From the NCBI GenBank assembly GCA_033977485.1, contig CM066982.1, forward strand, positions 31,412,218 to 31,476,217: DNA of 64,000 nucleotides, read 5' to 3'. The translations under genes were made by a program, and so were the position numbers. This stretch comes from Hydrangea macrophylla. Taxonomy: Eukaryota > Streptophyta > Magnoliopsida > Cornales > Hydrangeaceae. Below the pieces are notes generated by a model. The model saw only the letters and a program-made list of their open reading frames with translations, searched no databases and was not told the origin of the DNA. The first letter of the stretch is position 1. Each line of letters starts with the position of its first letter. Positions 11,837 to 22,195 of this stretch are shown here, in pieces.

Positions 11837-12430
11837 AAGGTCCATAAAGAGAAGAAGTTGTAGATGCTAAATTTTTTTTAAGTTGTTATAATACATAGCA
11901 GAATATCACGTTTATCTAAATTTTGTAAGTTGTTATACTTTATTAATTTAAAATTATAATTTATCTATATTAATCGTCAACCTGTGCTATACGGGCTGTA
12001 TTGTAATTGACTGAATTTGAAGGAAAAAAAAAAAGGGTTTGGGGAATCTTCATTTTAACTAAATTTTGTAGGTTGTTATAATTTATTGATTTAGAATTAT
12101 AATTTATATATATTTGTCACCAACCCGTGCTACCCAAAGGTCCATAAAGAGAAGTTGTAGATGCTAAATTTTTTAGGTTGTTATAATACATAGCAGAATA
12201 TCACGTTTATCTAAATTTTGTAGGTTATAATTTATTGATTTAGAATTATAATTTATATATATTAGTCGCCAACCCGTGATATCCATAGGCTGCATTGTAA
12301 TTGACTGAATTTCAAGGGGGGGGGGGGGAGGTTGTTATAATTTATTGATTTCGAATTATAATTTATATATAGTAGTCATTAACCCATGCTATGCACATGT
12401 TGCATTGTAATTGACTGAATTTGAAGGGGA
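11837..12430. repeat. Complex tandem repeat, about 300-bp and 120-bp periods
   Basis: GGTCCATAAAGAGAAG occurs near 11837 and 12139. A shorter unit (TTGTTATAATTTATTGATTT, AATTATAATTTATATATA, AACCCGTGCTAT, CATTGTAATTGACTGAATTT) recurs about four times. A run of 13 G lies at 12316-12328. The origin is unknown. Confidence 0.7.
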
Positions 12431-12436
12431 AAAAAA

Positions 12437-12605
12437 GAGTAATGCTTCGTGCACATAAAATATGCACATAAAGTGTGCACACAAAGATCTAGACCATTCA
12501 TTTTGGTGGGTTCCATGTGTGCAGGGATGGACCCCACCAAAATGAACAGCCCAGATCTTTATGTGCACACTTTATGTGCACATTTTATGTGCACATACAT
12601 TATTC
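12437..12605. mobile_element. Hairpin MITE-like element (169 bp)
   Basis: The arms GTGCACATAAAATATGCACA and GTGCACATTTTATGTGCACA, and the inner pair CATTTTGGTGGG / CCCACCAAAATG, form a long hairpin. No coding capacity. Confidence 0.7.
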
Positions 12606-12766
12606 AAATACTGAATAGATCATTGTTATTATGGATAGATTTATAAAATCAATTAACCACAAACCCAGCAAAACTCAAATCAAAGAACTTGTAATAAACC
12701 CTAGCAATACATAGCATAACATACCCAAATGAGTGAATTAATTGACGTTTGAAGGAATTCACAACA

Positions 12767-13004
12767 TGCTAATGTGGATTTGTGATACAACAATGCTAGG
12801 GGCACCAAAAGATACAAAGAACTTCCACAAAATGAGTGGAGAGTCTATGTGGCACACTGAGACCCGCCAGCAATTAAGCATTGTTTTCATTAATTGCTGG
12901 CGGGTCCCACTGTGCCACATAGATTTTCCACTCATTTTGTAGAAGTTTTTTGTAACCTTTTGTGCCCCAATCATTATTCTTTGTGATATCCCACTCGTTG
13001 GTGT
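12767..13004. mobile_element. Hairpin MITE-like element (238 bp)
   Basis: CCACAAAATGAGTGGAGAGT and CTATGTGGCAC on the left pair with GTGCCACATAG and TTTTCCACTCATTTTGTAGA on the right. The tip (CGCCAGCAATTAA / TTAATTGCTGGCGG) also pairs around 12868-12905. Confidence 0.75.
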
Positions 13005-13206
13005 AGAAATTGATTTCATCAAGTGGGTCGACCCTCCTATGGGGAGGTGATCTGCTTGTTGGGGACAGTGGTTGGGGAGGGCTTCCAAGGGATGTATATA
13101 TTAATTATTAAATGTAGTTTTACACATGATTATATACCCATATATTATAAATATTTGTATATATTGCATCCACATATGATACAAGAAGACGAATATATAA
13201 GAAATA

Positions 13207-13349
13207 AGGGAATTGTTATGTACACTGCTAATTTTGTTATGTATACCGTCCAATTTTATAAAAGTGAAAATTTTTAAATGAAAAAGATGATTATAATATA
13301 AGAATTTGGGTGTACATAGCAAATTCACGGGTGTACATAATAATTCCCT
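13207..13349. mobile_element. Hairpin MITE (143 bp)
   Basis: AGGGAATTGTTATGTACAC at the left pairs with GTGTACATAATAATTCCCT at the right. Inner GTGTACATAGCAAATTCACG continues the pairing. Confidence 0.75.
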
Positions 13350-13422
13350 ATATATATAGAGAAAGATATTAAATACTATTTAAATATCGATAAAAATAAA
13401 TATATATGTATATACAGGCAGG

Positions 13423-13586
13423 CTCTAAAGAGGGCGTCTTCTCTTTATTAAAGAGAGGGCCTCTGTTTTGATCGTTCGATCGTATTTTCATTAAAGGTAA
13501 TTTTGTCATTTCACAGTTTTTAAACACGATCCAACGGCAAAAACTGAAGCCCTCTCTTTAATAAAGAGAAGTAGCCCTCTTTAGAG
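13423..13586. mobile_element. Hairpin MITE (164 bp)
   Basis: CTCTAAAGAGGGCGTCTTCT and CTTTATTAAAGAGAGGGC pair with GCCCTCTCTTTAATAAAG and CTACTT...CTCTTTAGAG. The inner arms TTTTGATCGTTCGATCG and CGATCCAACGGCAAAA pair less well. Confidence 0.75.
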
Positions 13587-13783
13587 AATCTTTATATGTA
13601 TATAAATATATATAACGGAGAGATAGATTTTTTGAAAAAACAAATAATAAATAAGAAGAAGAAGAAAAAGGGGTGCCATGTCTGGACATAGGGATCCACC
13701 CTGGGGATTTTTCTTTGAAAAAGAGAAAAGAAAATGTCTTCTTTACTTTATGGTTTTGAAAGCTGGTTTTGAAATTATTATAT

Positions 13784-14238
13784 TGTAACGATCTTGGTGC
13801 TGTGTGTTGTAGGGGGGTTTGTCCTACATCACTTAGGAAAGAAAGGTAATGTGTTATATATGGAGGGTCATAGTGGAACATAGTAAGACACGTTTTGGGC
13901 AGACTTGTGGGCCTGTGCCAGGAAAAATTCTTGTGGGTTGGGCCCTAAGCGAACAATATTTTACTGGAGGAGACTTAGGACGTGGCAAAATGGTATTAGA
14001 GCCTGACCCAGTTGGAAGTATGCTAACGGGGGCGTTGGGACCTAAGGGGGTAGAATGTAACAACCCTGGTGCTATGTGCTATAGGGAGAGTTCTTCCCAT
14101 ATCGCCTAGGGAAAGAAGGGTAATGTGCTATATATGGAGTGCTTTAGGGAAACCTAGTACGACGCATTTTGGGCAGGGTTGTGCGAATATACCAGGAAAA
14201 ATCTGTGTGAGCTAAGCCCAAAGTGGACAATGTGGTCT
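13784..14238 (+). mobile_element. TRIM-like miniature LTR retrotransposon
   Basis: Two direct repeats start TGTAACGATCTTGGTGCTGT (13784) and TGTAACAACCCTGGTGCTAT (14056). The first ends GTGGCA at 13987 and is followed by TGGTATTAGAGCCTGACCC (13991-14009), an initiator tRNA-Met-like primer-binding site. A purine run (AAGGGGGTAGAA) ends just before the second repeat. The internal part is only about 68 bp and has no gag or pol, as in TRIMs. The second LTR loses similarity near 14238 and may be truncated. Confidence 0.8.
13991..14009 (+). other. Primer-binding site of the TRIM (initiator tRNA-Met type)
   Basis: TGGTATTAGAGCC lies three bases after the first LTR and matches the family pattern TGGTATCAGAGC with one change. 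Confidence 0.7.
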
Positions 14239-16690
14239 AGAAAAACAGATACAAAGTTGTTACTTTGTCTTTAGGAAACCAAGAAACCCAATTTGACTGA
14301 CCCAAATGGATAAAGGGCACCGACCCTTCATAACTAAAGAACTCGGCTCGGGATTTTAGTATAAGAGAGGATAGAGCCTCCGCGAAGATTTAAAGCACCC
14401 TCTACTTGCCTCGTTTTTCAACAAGCCTCAATTAGCATCATCAAGTTCTAAGTTTGGTGGTACAACTAAAATTATGATAGGTATACTGTATTTCATAAGA
14501 ATCTTTGAATTACAGAAAATCAAAAGATGAAAGTATCATTCACTAGAGCTAAATCAAGTATCACGCAATGCAAAGTGAAAATCATGTGAGACAAACTTAG
14601 GAAAAAGTCATATAATCACATAACAAATAAACAAATTTCCCTAATCTAAGAGGGACATGGATCGATATCAAACAAAAAATCAAAGGAATGAAAACATGCG
14701 TAGCAAACTAATATGTGATGTATGTTGATTTTTGAGAAAAGAAGACCTCCCAATCCCCGGGACGGATGAGAAGACAAGATTTAATCTAGAGGAAGCATGA
14801 AACGTGTGATCAATCTCATTTCCTATGATCCTCTTAGTTTTGGAGTCACAAAGACTCCAAGTCTTAAATGAATACAATGTACGATCTTAGAGTGTGCAAG
14901 GTAGTGGTGCGCATGTGTTCATGGGATTTTCTAAAGTGAATTTGAAGCATGAAATATGAATGGATGAATGATGAATGACATTGTAGGATAAACCGAATAT
15001 GGAAAAAAAAATTGTATCAGACATTGACTAATTAGGATGCATGTATATATCAAATCACGGCTTGAAAGTCAGAGAGTGCTTGCTATGAATAATGGATAGA
15101 ATGTTTATATCACCTTGAAAAATGGAAAGGAGGGGTTAGAAGTATGTGAAATTTATGTAAATCAATGAAGATCGTCCTTATTGAGCTTAGAACACATAGG
15201 AAAAATCCAAACTACCATATGAGTTACAGAATGAGATAAATCAAATAAACAAGAGACGTTGTTCAGAAACAGAGTCCGTACTATCGACAAAAATGTAGGA
15301 AAATTCTTTGAAAATACATATTAAGCATCTAATGCACCCAAATATACAAAAAGTTCCCTAACACACTGAAGTTGAAGCGAAAAATAAGTTTAGACCACTT
15401 TTATTGAAAATATTTTCTGGAATAAAGGTTCGAAGTCAACCATAGCTGATGTGACAGAAAAGCAGAATGTTTTGAAACAATATTTGGGTCAAATAGGAAC
15501 CCTTCCAAGTGTTTTCCTTTCAAACCAAAAATTGTGGATATATTTTAATGAGTTGGGAAGATTTTCCAAGTGGCATCATCATCATCCACTGAGTATTGAA
15601 CTCAGAAAGTTATTATAATGTTGGATTAGTCATTATTTTGGGGGTATTTGAGAAAACAAGCTTTTAACCTTTGGAAATCAATGTGTGGGGTTTTGAAATA
15701 GATTCTTTGAAGGTGTGTTTTCAGCACTCAAATTAATGAAGATTATAACCACTTAGGTTGTCAACTTCCAACTCATTTCAAGAACTCCTCAAAGTATTTG
15801 CAAAAATAAGGTTTTCATTTGGAAATCAACTACAAGAATCCATGAGAGTATATTGAAAGTGAATCATCAACTATCAAACATGTTTTTGAGTTCTTGAGCT
15901 ACTATCCATAAGGATTCACTCACGCAAACACCATGTCATCATCTAGATGATGATAAACAAGCAACAATTAAAGAAAAATTAAGAAGAAATGAGATAAGAA
16001 GAAATGAACATTAGTATGTAAAGCAAGTATCAACTACAAGAATCCATGAGAGTATATTGAATGTGAATCATCAACTATCAAACATGTTTTTTGAGTTCTT
16101 GAGCTACTATTCATAAGGATTCACTCGCTCAAACACCATGTCATCATCTAGATGATGATAAACAAGCAACAATCAAAGAAAAATCAAGAAGAAATGAGGT
16201 AAGAAGAAATGAACATTAGATGTAAAGCAAGTATCAACAATAAATATGTATGTATCAATGAAGTATTGGACTATTAGTTTGGTGTTTCACTCATATATGC
16301 TGACTTTTGGACATGTAAGTAAGCTCTCAACTCATAATTGGTTAAATAAATGGTTGTTGGGAGTGATAAATATGAGAAATAAAGAGTAGTAATGGTAGAA
16401 ACTTGAGTTTAGAACTCACTTTTGAATGAAAAATAGTAGCTAAAGACTTTTTCTCTCTTCTATCTCTATCTCTCCAAACAACTTAGTTTTAAATTCACAT
16501 TTGGCAGCTCCAAAATGAAGCTCTAAGGAGGGGTTTATAAAGGCTAAATTTGGGGGAGGGCGGGAATTGGGATTTAAAAAGTGCTCCCATTGGTCCAAAA
16601 GTTCTGTGGACAAGGAACTACGTCATTTTGGTTTCCAATTATTCAAAATGGGGCCCCAAAAGAAATTACAAAAATTGACCCATCTGGGGT
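14239..16690. other. Unclassified repeat, possibly LTR of a Tat-type element
   Basis: No coding frame is supported. The stretch leads into a probable LTR end at 17600, so it may be a long decayed LTR or leader. It contains the 204-bp duplication listed separately. I could not find a matching partner in the window. Confidence 0.35.
15825..16232. repeat. Tandem duplication, period about 204 bp
   Basis: ATCAACTACAAGAATCCATG occurs at 15825 and 16029, and similarity continues through CACCATGTCATCATCTAGAT and the AAGAAGAAATGA segment of each unit, with few differences. Confidence 0.8.
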
Positions 16691-16691
16691 G

Positions 16692-16778
16692 GATGCCACG
16701 GTAGCACTAGGCTTGTGGTGTGGTGGCACTAGACCAGTGCCGTGGTGGCACAAGCCCAGTGCCGCAGTAGCAGTGCTC
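16692..16778. repeat. Self-complementary word array (GTGGCAC/AGTGCC type)
   Basis: ATGCCACGGTAGCACTAG, GTGGCACTAGACCAGTGCC and GTGGCACAAGCCCAGTGCC follow each other. GGCACT and AGTGCC are reverse complements, so words alternate in orientation. The layout resembles the other arrays but with a different word. Confidence 0.6.
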
Positions 16779-16782
16779 CTTA

Positions 16783-18120
16783 GATGTCTTCGGAATTGTT
16801 TTTAGGTTCCCTAGAGGTTCTGGTATTCACGAAAAGATCCTATTTTGTCAAAAATTCACAGAAAATGCATACGAAACCAAACTGATCTTGTGATATACCG
16901 TTGGAAAGGTATTGAAGCCTACTTTCCATAAACAAAAAAAACATAATTCGAAGTTGGGTTACTTTGAAAAGGTTTGCGATATTTGTGATAAAAGCCGATT
17001 TGATCTCCTTTTTCACCTTTGAAAATCCATAATAAATTCATTTTAAGTTCAAAAATTATGTTCGATACACCATTAGAAACCACCTATAGTATTTATGAAA
17101 AAAATTGAAAATTGAAATGGTGCTTTGTTTTCTGAGTTAAAATCTAGGGCATACCAGTCAAACTAGGAATCTCTGGGAAATTTTGGGAGCCTCCGGGAGC
17201 TAACGTCTTCGTTCGAATTCATTTTAAAACATATTTTTAAGACTTTTCACATAATTTAGAATGATTTCAGAGCTTTCGTGAGATTTCTGAAAATTTTAGT
17301 CAACCCTTGCTTAAACCGGTCAAACGGGAACTTTGGGCCTTCTGAGAGATGACGTTTTCATCCGATTTTCTTCTTAAACACATTTTAGGTCTTTTGTATA
17401 ACATAGTATGTTTTCAGGGCTTTCAGGTCGTATCTGGGACTTTGGGTTTTCAGGGGCATTTTGGTCATTTGTACCAATTTCTGAGCATTCTGAGAGATAG
17501 AATAGACTTTCGGTAGTCTTTTTCGTGTCCTTTAAATTATCATGAACCACCAAGCTATTGGTCTCCTAAATCTGATAGTCGACAAAATGGGGTGTCTACA
17601 GTTTGCTCCTCTTTGGTATGAACTTACGAGGCAACGTATGTCACAAGCGAGTGCCAAATCCTTGAAGAAAATAGGTCTTTTGGAGGCTAAAGATTTAGGA
17701 TAAATACGTTGCAAAATGCGAGGCAAAAGATGATGTTGGTGATGGTCGTGCTATACATGAGCTGCCTATGTATCCCAAGGGGAATCAAACCAGGATGTAG
17801 TTCAAGGCATTAAGAAATAAATCACATATGCAAAGGCACAACAAACAGGCAGATGTTATGCTAGGATGATGCTATGCAATGTATAGATGTGGTATTGATG
17901 TGCACTGAGTTGTATTGTGTTCTACGAGTAGGTAATCCTAGCGTGAGCTAGTACTATGGTTATGCCACTCCTAGTGGGCTTGTGTAGTGCTGGTGTTTGA
18001 CTCGATTATAATGACTAATTTTGATAGTGATGCAGGGGTTTAGAGACTTTAGGTTTCCAAAAGAACTTCTGCATTCCAAGAAAAACTTTACGAGTTGATC
18101 AAAAATTGTGTAAGTGGACT
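16783..18120. other. Probable LTR 3' end and start of leader, Tat-like
   Basis: GACAAAATGGGGTGTCTACA (17581-17600) followed by GTTTGCTCCTCTTTGGTATG resembles the LTR-to-leader junction of Tat/Ogre-type Ty3/gypsy elements as I recall them. The tRNA primer was not identified. No coding frame is supported. Confidence 0.4.
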
Positions 18121-18129
18121 TTGGACCTT

Positions 18130-18490
18130 AAATAGACTAAACTCCATCACAAATAGCAATAGTTGGACCTGGAGTCGTAACAACATTAATAACTAGACTC
18201 GGAGTCTTATATAATTGCAACAACCGGACTTGAAGTCCTAGATAATACAATAGTGGAATGAGGAGCCCTGGATAATAACAAACAGATGCAGAGCCCTGGA
18301 TAACACCAATTAGACACGGAGCCCTGGAAAACAATAAACGGATGTAGAGTACTAGATGCGGAACCCTAAATAACAATAAAACGAACACGGAGCCCTAGGT
18401 AACAAATGGACATGGAGCCCTAGGTAATAAACAGATGTGGAGCCCTAGGTAACAACAACAATATCAATAACTAGACTTGAAGTTTTAGAT
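18130..18490 (+). repeat. Minisatellite, about 11 units of 28-35 bp
   Basis: Degenerate units around GACACGGAGCCCTAGGTAAC with AT-rich ends (ACAATAAA) repeat head to tail. Minisatellites are common in untranslated parts of Tat-type elements. Unit sharpness increases to the right (18290-18450). Confidence 0.7.
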
Positions 18491-19125
18491 GATAGCATCG
18501 GATAACTAGGGTGTTCTTTTGTACAGGCGAGGTCTACCGAGGGCAATCAAGATTTCATCACGGCTGACCCTGGTCGCTGATAGTTTTTTAATTCTCTTAC
18601 AGACCGATAACCAAGATTCATTTCCGAAACTTCTAACGATGGTTTTTAACTTTGCAATTATCAAGCTGAAAAGCCAATTTTAGAGTTTCTTCTTGTAATG
18701 ATCAATCCAAAAATCTGATTCGGATCTTTGGAAGTCAATATTACTCTATTTTTCTCTATTGGGGACTAACTTAGGTCTTTTTGGATAGGTATGGACATAA
18801 TTTCATAAGTTTTAGAGATTGGGGGTCAAAATGATCTATTAGGGGCCACAAACGGGCCAAAACGGAGCAAAACGGGGCTCGTGGGGTTAGTGCAACAGTG
18901 GTACTGGGTGGCCGGACTCCATTTTCATATATATTGAGTTTGTGAGTTCCTAAGGCTCATTCTTGACCATTTTGGAGTATTTTGGGGCCAAAACTCTTCA
19001 AATATTAGATTGCATATGCTCTGGTGAGTGATCTTTTGCCACGATTGGAATTTTGATTGGGGTTTTATTTTTCCTTGAATTTCATGAAGAAAACCCAATT
19101 CCATTTTCATTTTGTTTGCAGATCC

Positions 19126-19666
19126 ATGGCTTCTAGCTCGAGAAGGTCCTTTAGGATGTCAAGGGAGCAAGCTAGGATTGAAAAGCAACCTCTGGAGTTG
19201 ATCTTACAGTACCCCAACATCATCATTCTATCGCGATTCTAGCGGGTCAGGTATATGGAAATTTTGGCAGTTTTGGGATTATTTATGTGCACGATGATAG
19301 TTTTATGAGCTATTGTGTGCATTTGGAGGTTGCTGGAAGTCGAATTTGTGCTCATTTGTTAATGGTAAAAGTGAAATTTGAAGTTGTGAATAGTGATTTT
19401 GTGCTTGTTTGTTGTCATTTTGATGTGTGTAGGTACCAGATGTGGTGCTGAAAGGTTGTGGTAGTCTTGCCCATGCCATTATGTGGTATACCCCGCATCC
19501 ATCCATCTTTCAGAAATTGATAGATGATGCAGGATTTTGCAGCTTTATCCATCTTGTTTCAAAAAGCATAAATGACCCGGTGGACTTTTATGCACCCATT
19601 GGGAGATGGTGGGACACCACCAATACCTTCCATCTTCCGTTCGGCAAGATGATTGGCGATGAATAG
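19126..19666 (+). pseudogene. Plant mobile domain (PMD) exon pair
   Basis: A first exon starts at ATG 19126 (MASSSRRSFRMSREQARIEK). After a candidate intron (donor CAG|GTATAT at 19250/19251, acceptor TGTGTAG|GTACCA at 19432/19433), a second exon reads AHAIMWYTPHPSIFQKLIDD and FYAPIGRWWDTTNTFHLPFG. The RWWDTTNTFHLPFGKM motif is that of the aminotransferase-like plant mobile domain (MAIN/MAIL family), which occurs in host genes and in transposons. A TAG stop at 19240 lies before the donor, and the domain ends after about 75 residues where it is normally several hundred. It is a fragment, probably carried by the surrounding element. Confidence 0.6.
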
Positions 19667-19949
19667 TTCCCATTTATAGTCCTGAAGATATGCTTTGTTA
19701 GCCCACTTCATTTAGTTATTAAGTGTTTTTAATAAGTATTCTATGCTTTGTAGGTTTTGGAGACTTAACATGAAAATGCACTAAAATTCAATGATTAGTG
19801 GATTTGAAAGACATTATGTGCTCAAAAGGTGATTCCAGTGAAACCTGGAGACTGTAGTAGCCTCGGTAAATTGAATTTTTGACAAGGAATACTTTGGATT
19901 TGAGAAATTTCTCCAAATATATAAAATGTAGATCTTCGAGTTACAGACG
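19667..19949. other. Non-coding, unassigned
   Basis: No supported frame. GTGATTCCAGTGAAACCTGG and the following bases match nothing else in the window that I noticed. Confidence 0.4.
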
Positions 19950-20315
19950 TGTGGCCGCAAACGGCGTGTCAATCCGATGTCTGAGCAAAAGGTTATCGCA
20001 ATTCTACGAAAGTCGCGTAGAGTAGTACAAAGTACCTCGCGTGAGTAGGCCATGCGAGCGACCTGTGAAAAAACCAAAAATGCGTATTGCGTCAAATTAG
20101 AGTGCTCAGCGAAGGTAGTTTGTGCAAACGATGCTCAGAAATGTAAATACGACAATTTTAGTGCGATTAAGCTTAGAAAAGCCTCCTAATCCTTCCAAAA
20201 AATATATAAATCCTATTCTAAATCAATTTTGGGGTTACACAACATTATACACATCCTTCAACAACTAAAACTTCAGCCATTGAAGAGGCAGAACAAAGGA
20301 GAAGAAGAAGAAGAC
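19950..20315 (+). mobile_element. Athila LTR fragment interrupted by a second Athila LTR
   Basis: The sequence matches the middle of the other Athila LTRs: a decayed CG-word stretch (20035-20063), AAAAACCAAAAATGCGTAT, CTCCTAATCCTTCCAAAAAA, TATATAAATCC, AATCAATTTTGGGGTTACA and CAGCCATTGAAGAG...AGAAGAAGAAGAAGAC. At 20315/20316 it stops and a new LTR start (TAATCGGGAGAGAAC) begins. In the intact LTR at 57950 the AGAAGAAGAAGAAGAC tract continues into CAAGGATTTCC. Confidence 0.75.
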
Positions 20316-20339
20316 TAATCGGGAGAGAACAAGTCCTTA

Positions 20340-20584
20340 TGTCACATCCCAAACCACACGGTTCGTTATTGTCCGCTTTACAGCACTGGGCCTGCCCAAC
20401 GGTCTCACAGCCCAGCCCACTCACGGCTTTGCTTGGTCACTGGGTACTCCCCAGCCCAAAACGTGTTGTACCATATAGAGGCAAGCTCACACATATAAAG
20501 CTCATCACCCTCCACACCCAGGCGATGTGGGACGCAAGTTCCCAACCCCAGTCGACTGGTCGGTCGACGGGACGGGTCCTCACA
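20340..20584 (+). mobile_element. 245-bp LTR-like insertion with CCTTA target duplication
   Basis: It starts TGTCACATCCC and ends GGGTCCTCACA, and is flanked by CCTTA at 20335-20339 and 20585-20589. Removing it restores the Athila LTR sequence seen in the solo LTR (GAGAACAAGT...ATTATATGCC). The TG...CA ends and 5-bp duplication fit a solo LTR of a small element or TRIM. It holds TATTGTCCGCTTT, GATGTGGGAC and, near its right end, CAGTCGACTGG and GGTCGACGGG words. Confidence 0.85.
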
Positions 20585-20742
20585 CCTTATTATATGCCTT
20601 AATTCACATTTGTTAGCACTTTTTATCATGTTTTTGTGTACTTTTACTTTATTTTTTATTTTCTGTCAGGATTTAGAAGAAAGCAAGAGTTTCGGCTTAA
20701 TAAGGAGAAAAAGCAGAAAGAAAGAACAAGAAAAAGCCATCT

Positions 20743-20840
20743 CGCGCGAGCGGCCCGCTCGTGCGACAATCCGTAACCTCGCTCGCGTGGCTCGCTCATA
20801 CGACCTCCCAAAATTGCGCTCACACGGCCCCCTCACATGA
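20743..20840 (+). repeat. CG-word array in Athila copy 2 LTR, partly decayed
   Basis: CTCGCGCGAGCGGCCCGCTC is intact, while later units (CTCGCTCATACGACC, GCTCACACGGCC) show CG to CA or TG changes. Confidence 0.75.
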
Positions 20841-21915
20841 TCTGTACAAAAAAGTGAAAACGCGTGTTTTTGAGTGCTGAAGACCCCTACGCGAATGAAA
20901 CTACCTAATTATGTTTAGAAAGGAAAATATAGCAGTTTCAGTCGGAGTAGGTTTACAAAAGCCTTCCTAATCCCTCTACAACTATATGTATATCAATCTA
21001 AAGCAATTGGAGGGTGACACATCGTTATACATACATTATTAGACATCAACTTTGGAGACAAGGAGAAGAAGAAGATCTAGTTTAAAGGTTTCTGATGGCT
21101 ACAACAAACTTCATCTCAATATTTTCCTCAATTATGCCCAACTAAACTACTCTTCTAGGGTTTCAATGAAAAGAGGGATTTCTTTGCTTTCTTACTTTAG
21201 AATTTTATATAATTGGATAGTAATTGTATGTTTGAGGATTATTTATATATAATCGGATTTTTAATGATAATAATCAAGAGTATTTTAGATCTATTTTTGT
21301 CTTAAATTTGTACTTATGCTTATTGAACCTATATTCCTTGATTTCTGTGATTGATAGGAATATTTACATGCAATAGTGCTTATGTGATTGTGATGTTTAT
21401 ATCTTTTATAAGTCATGCTTAGGAAAGATGAGTTATGGTACACCCTAGTTATAGGTAGATAATTCATGTGAATCGAAGATGAGTTATGCTTAGATTGAAC
21501 TAGTGATATCCCCTTGTTGATACTATTGGGCTTGTAGCTACGATAGATCGTGACTATCCAATCATAAAACTTAAAGTAGAAAGTCTAGACCCCCGATGCA
21601 TAGTTAGTGGTGGATTTCTAATCCTAGATCTCATCCACTCATATTAAAACAGCTTTCAATCTTGCAATCGTTTACTTAGTTTAATTTTAGAATATTACTT
21701 CCATAGTTCTATAGTTTAATTTCATAGTTTAGTTAATAGTAGGAATTAAATCAACAACCAATCAAACTCCTATTTTCATTAACTAAATAGATTTAGGTTT
21801 TTCTAATTAAAGGATAAAAATAACCAATCCCTGTGGGCTCGACCTTTACTTCCACATTGCAAATCCTTGAAAAGTAAAGCATACTTCTTATCTTGATTCT
21901 GACAAGGTCAATTTT

Positions 21916-21933
21916 TAGCGCCGTTGTCGGGGA
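21916..21933 (+). other. Primer-binding site, tRNA-Asp type (2 changes)
   Basis: TAGCGCCGTTGTCGGGGA differs at two positions from TGGCGCCGTTGCCGGGGA, the complement of the plant tRNA-Asp 3' end, which is exact at 59317-59334. Confidence 0.85.
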
Positions 21934-22195
21934 TTGCAATATTTTTGCCATTAATATTTAGAATCTTAATTTAGATAGTTAGTAAAGATTAGCTTAGTTT
22001 TTATTTTCTTTATTTTAGTTTAATTTTTGAGTCGCTAAAATATCCGTGTTTTTGCAGTCTACAAGTCATCAAATTCTAGCAAATTGGAGTGGAGCAGCTG
22101 TGCACATCAATGAAGCTTACGTGAACCTGAAAAATAAAATTGCAATCAATTTAAAAATATCAAGTAAACTCGTTGATTTAAATTTCGCATCAAAC

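Larger units (their letters stand above)
20316..21910 (+). repeat. 5' LTR of Athila copy 2
   Basis: It starts TAATCGGGAGAGAAC (one change from TGATCGGG of the other copies) and ends TTCTGACAAGGTCA before the primer-binding site. Without the 245-bp insertion it is about 1350 bp, like the LTR of copy 3 (1362 bp). Confidence 0.85.

Noticed and set aside
13849..14109. 86-codon frame across the TRIM
   Set aside because: It runs through the LTR, primer-binding site and second LTR; TRIMs have no coding sequence.
18130..18490. CRISPR-like array
   Set aside because: Units are contiguous and degenerate without unique spacers, and the context is a plant retroelement leader. It is a minisatellite.
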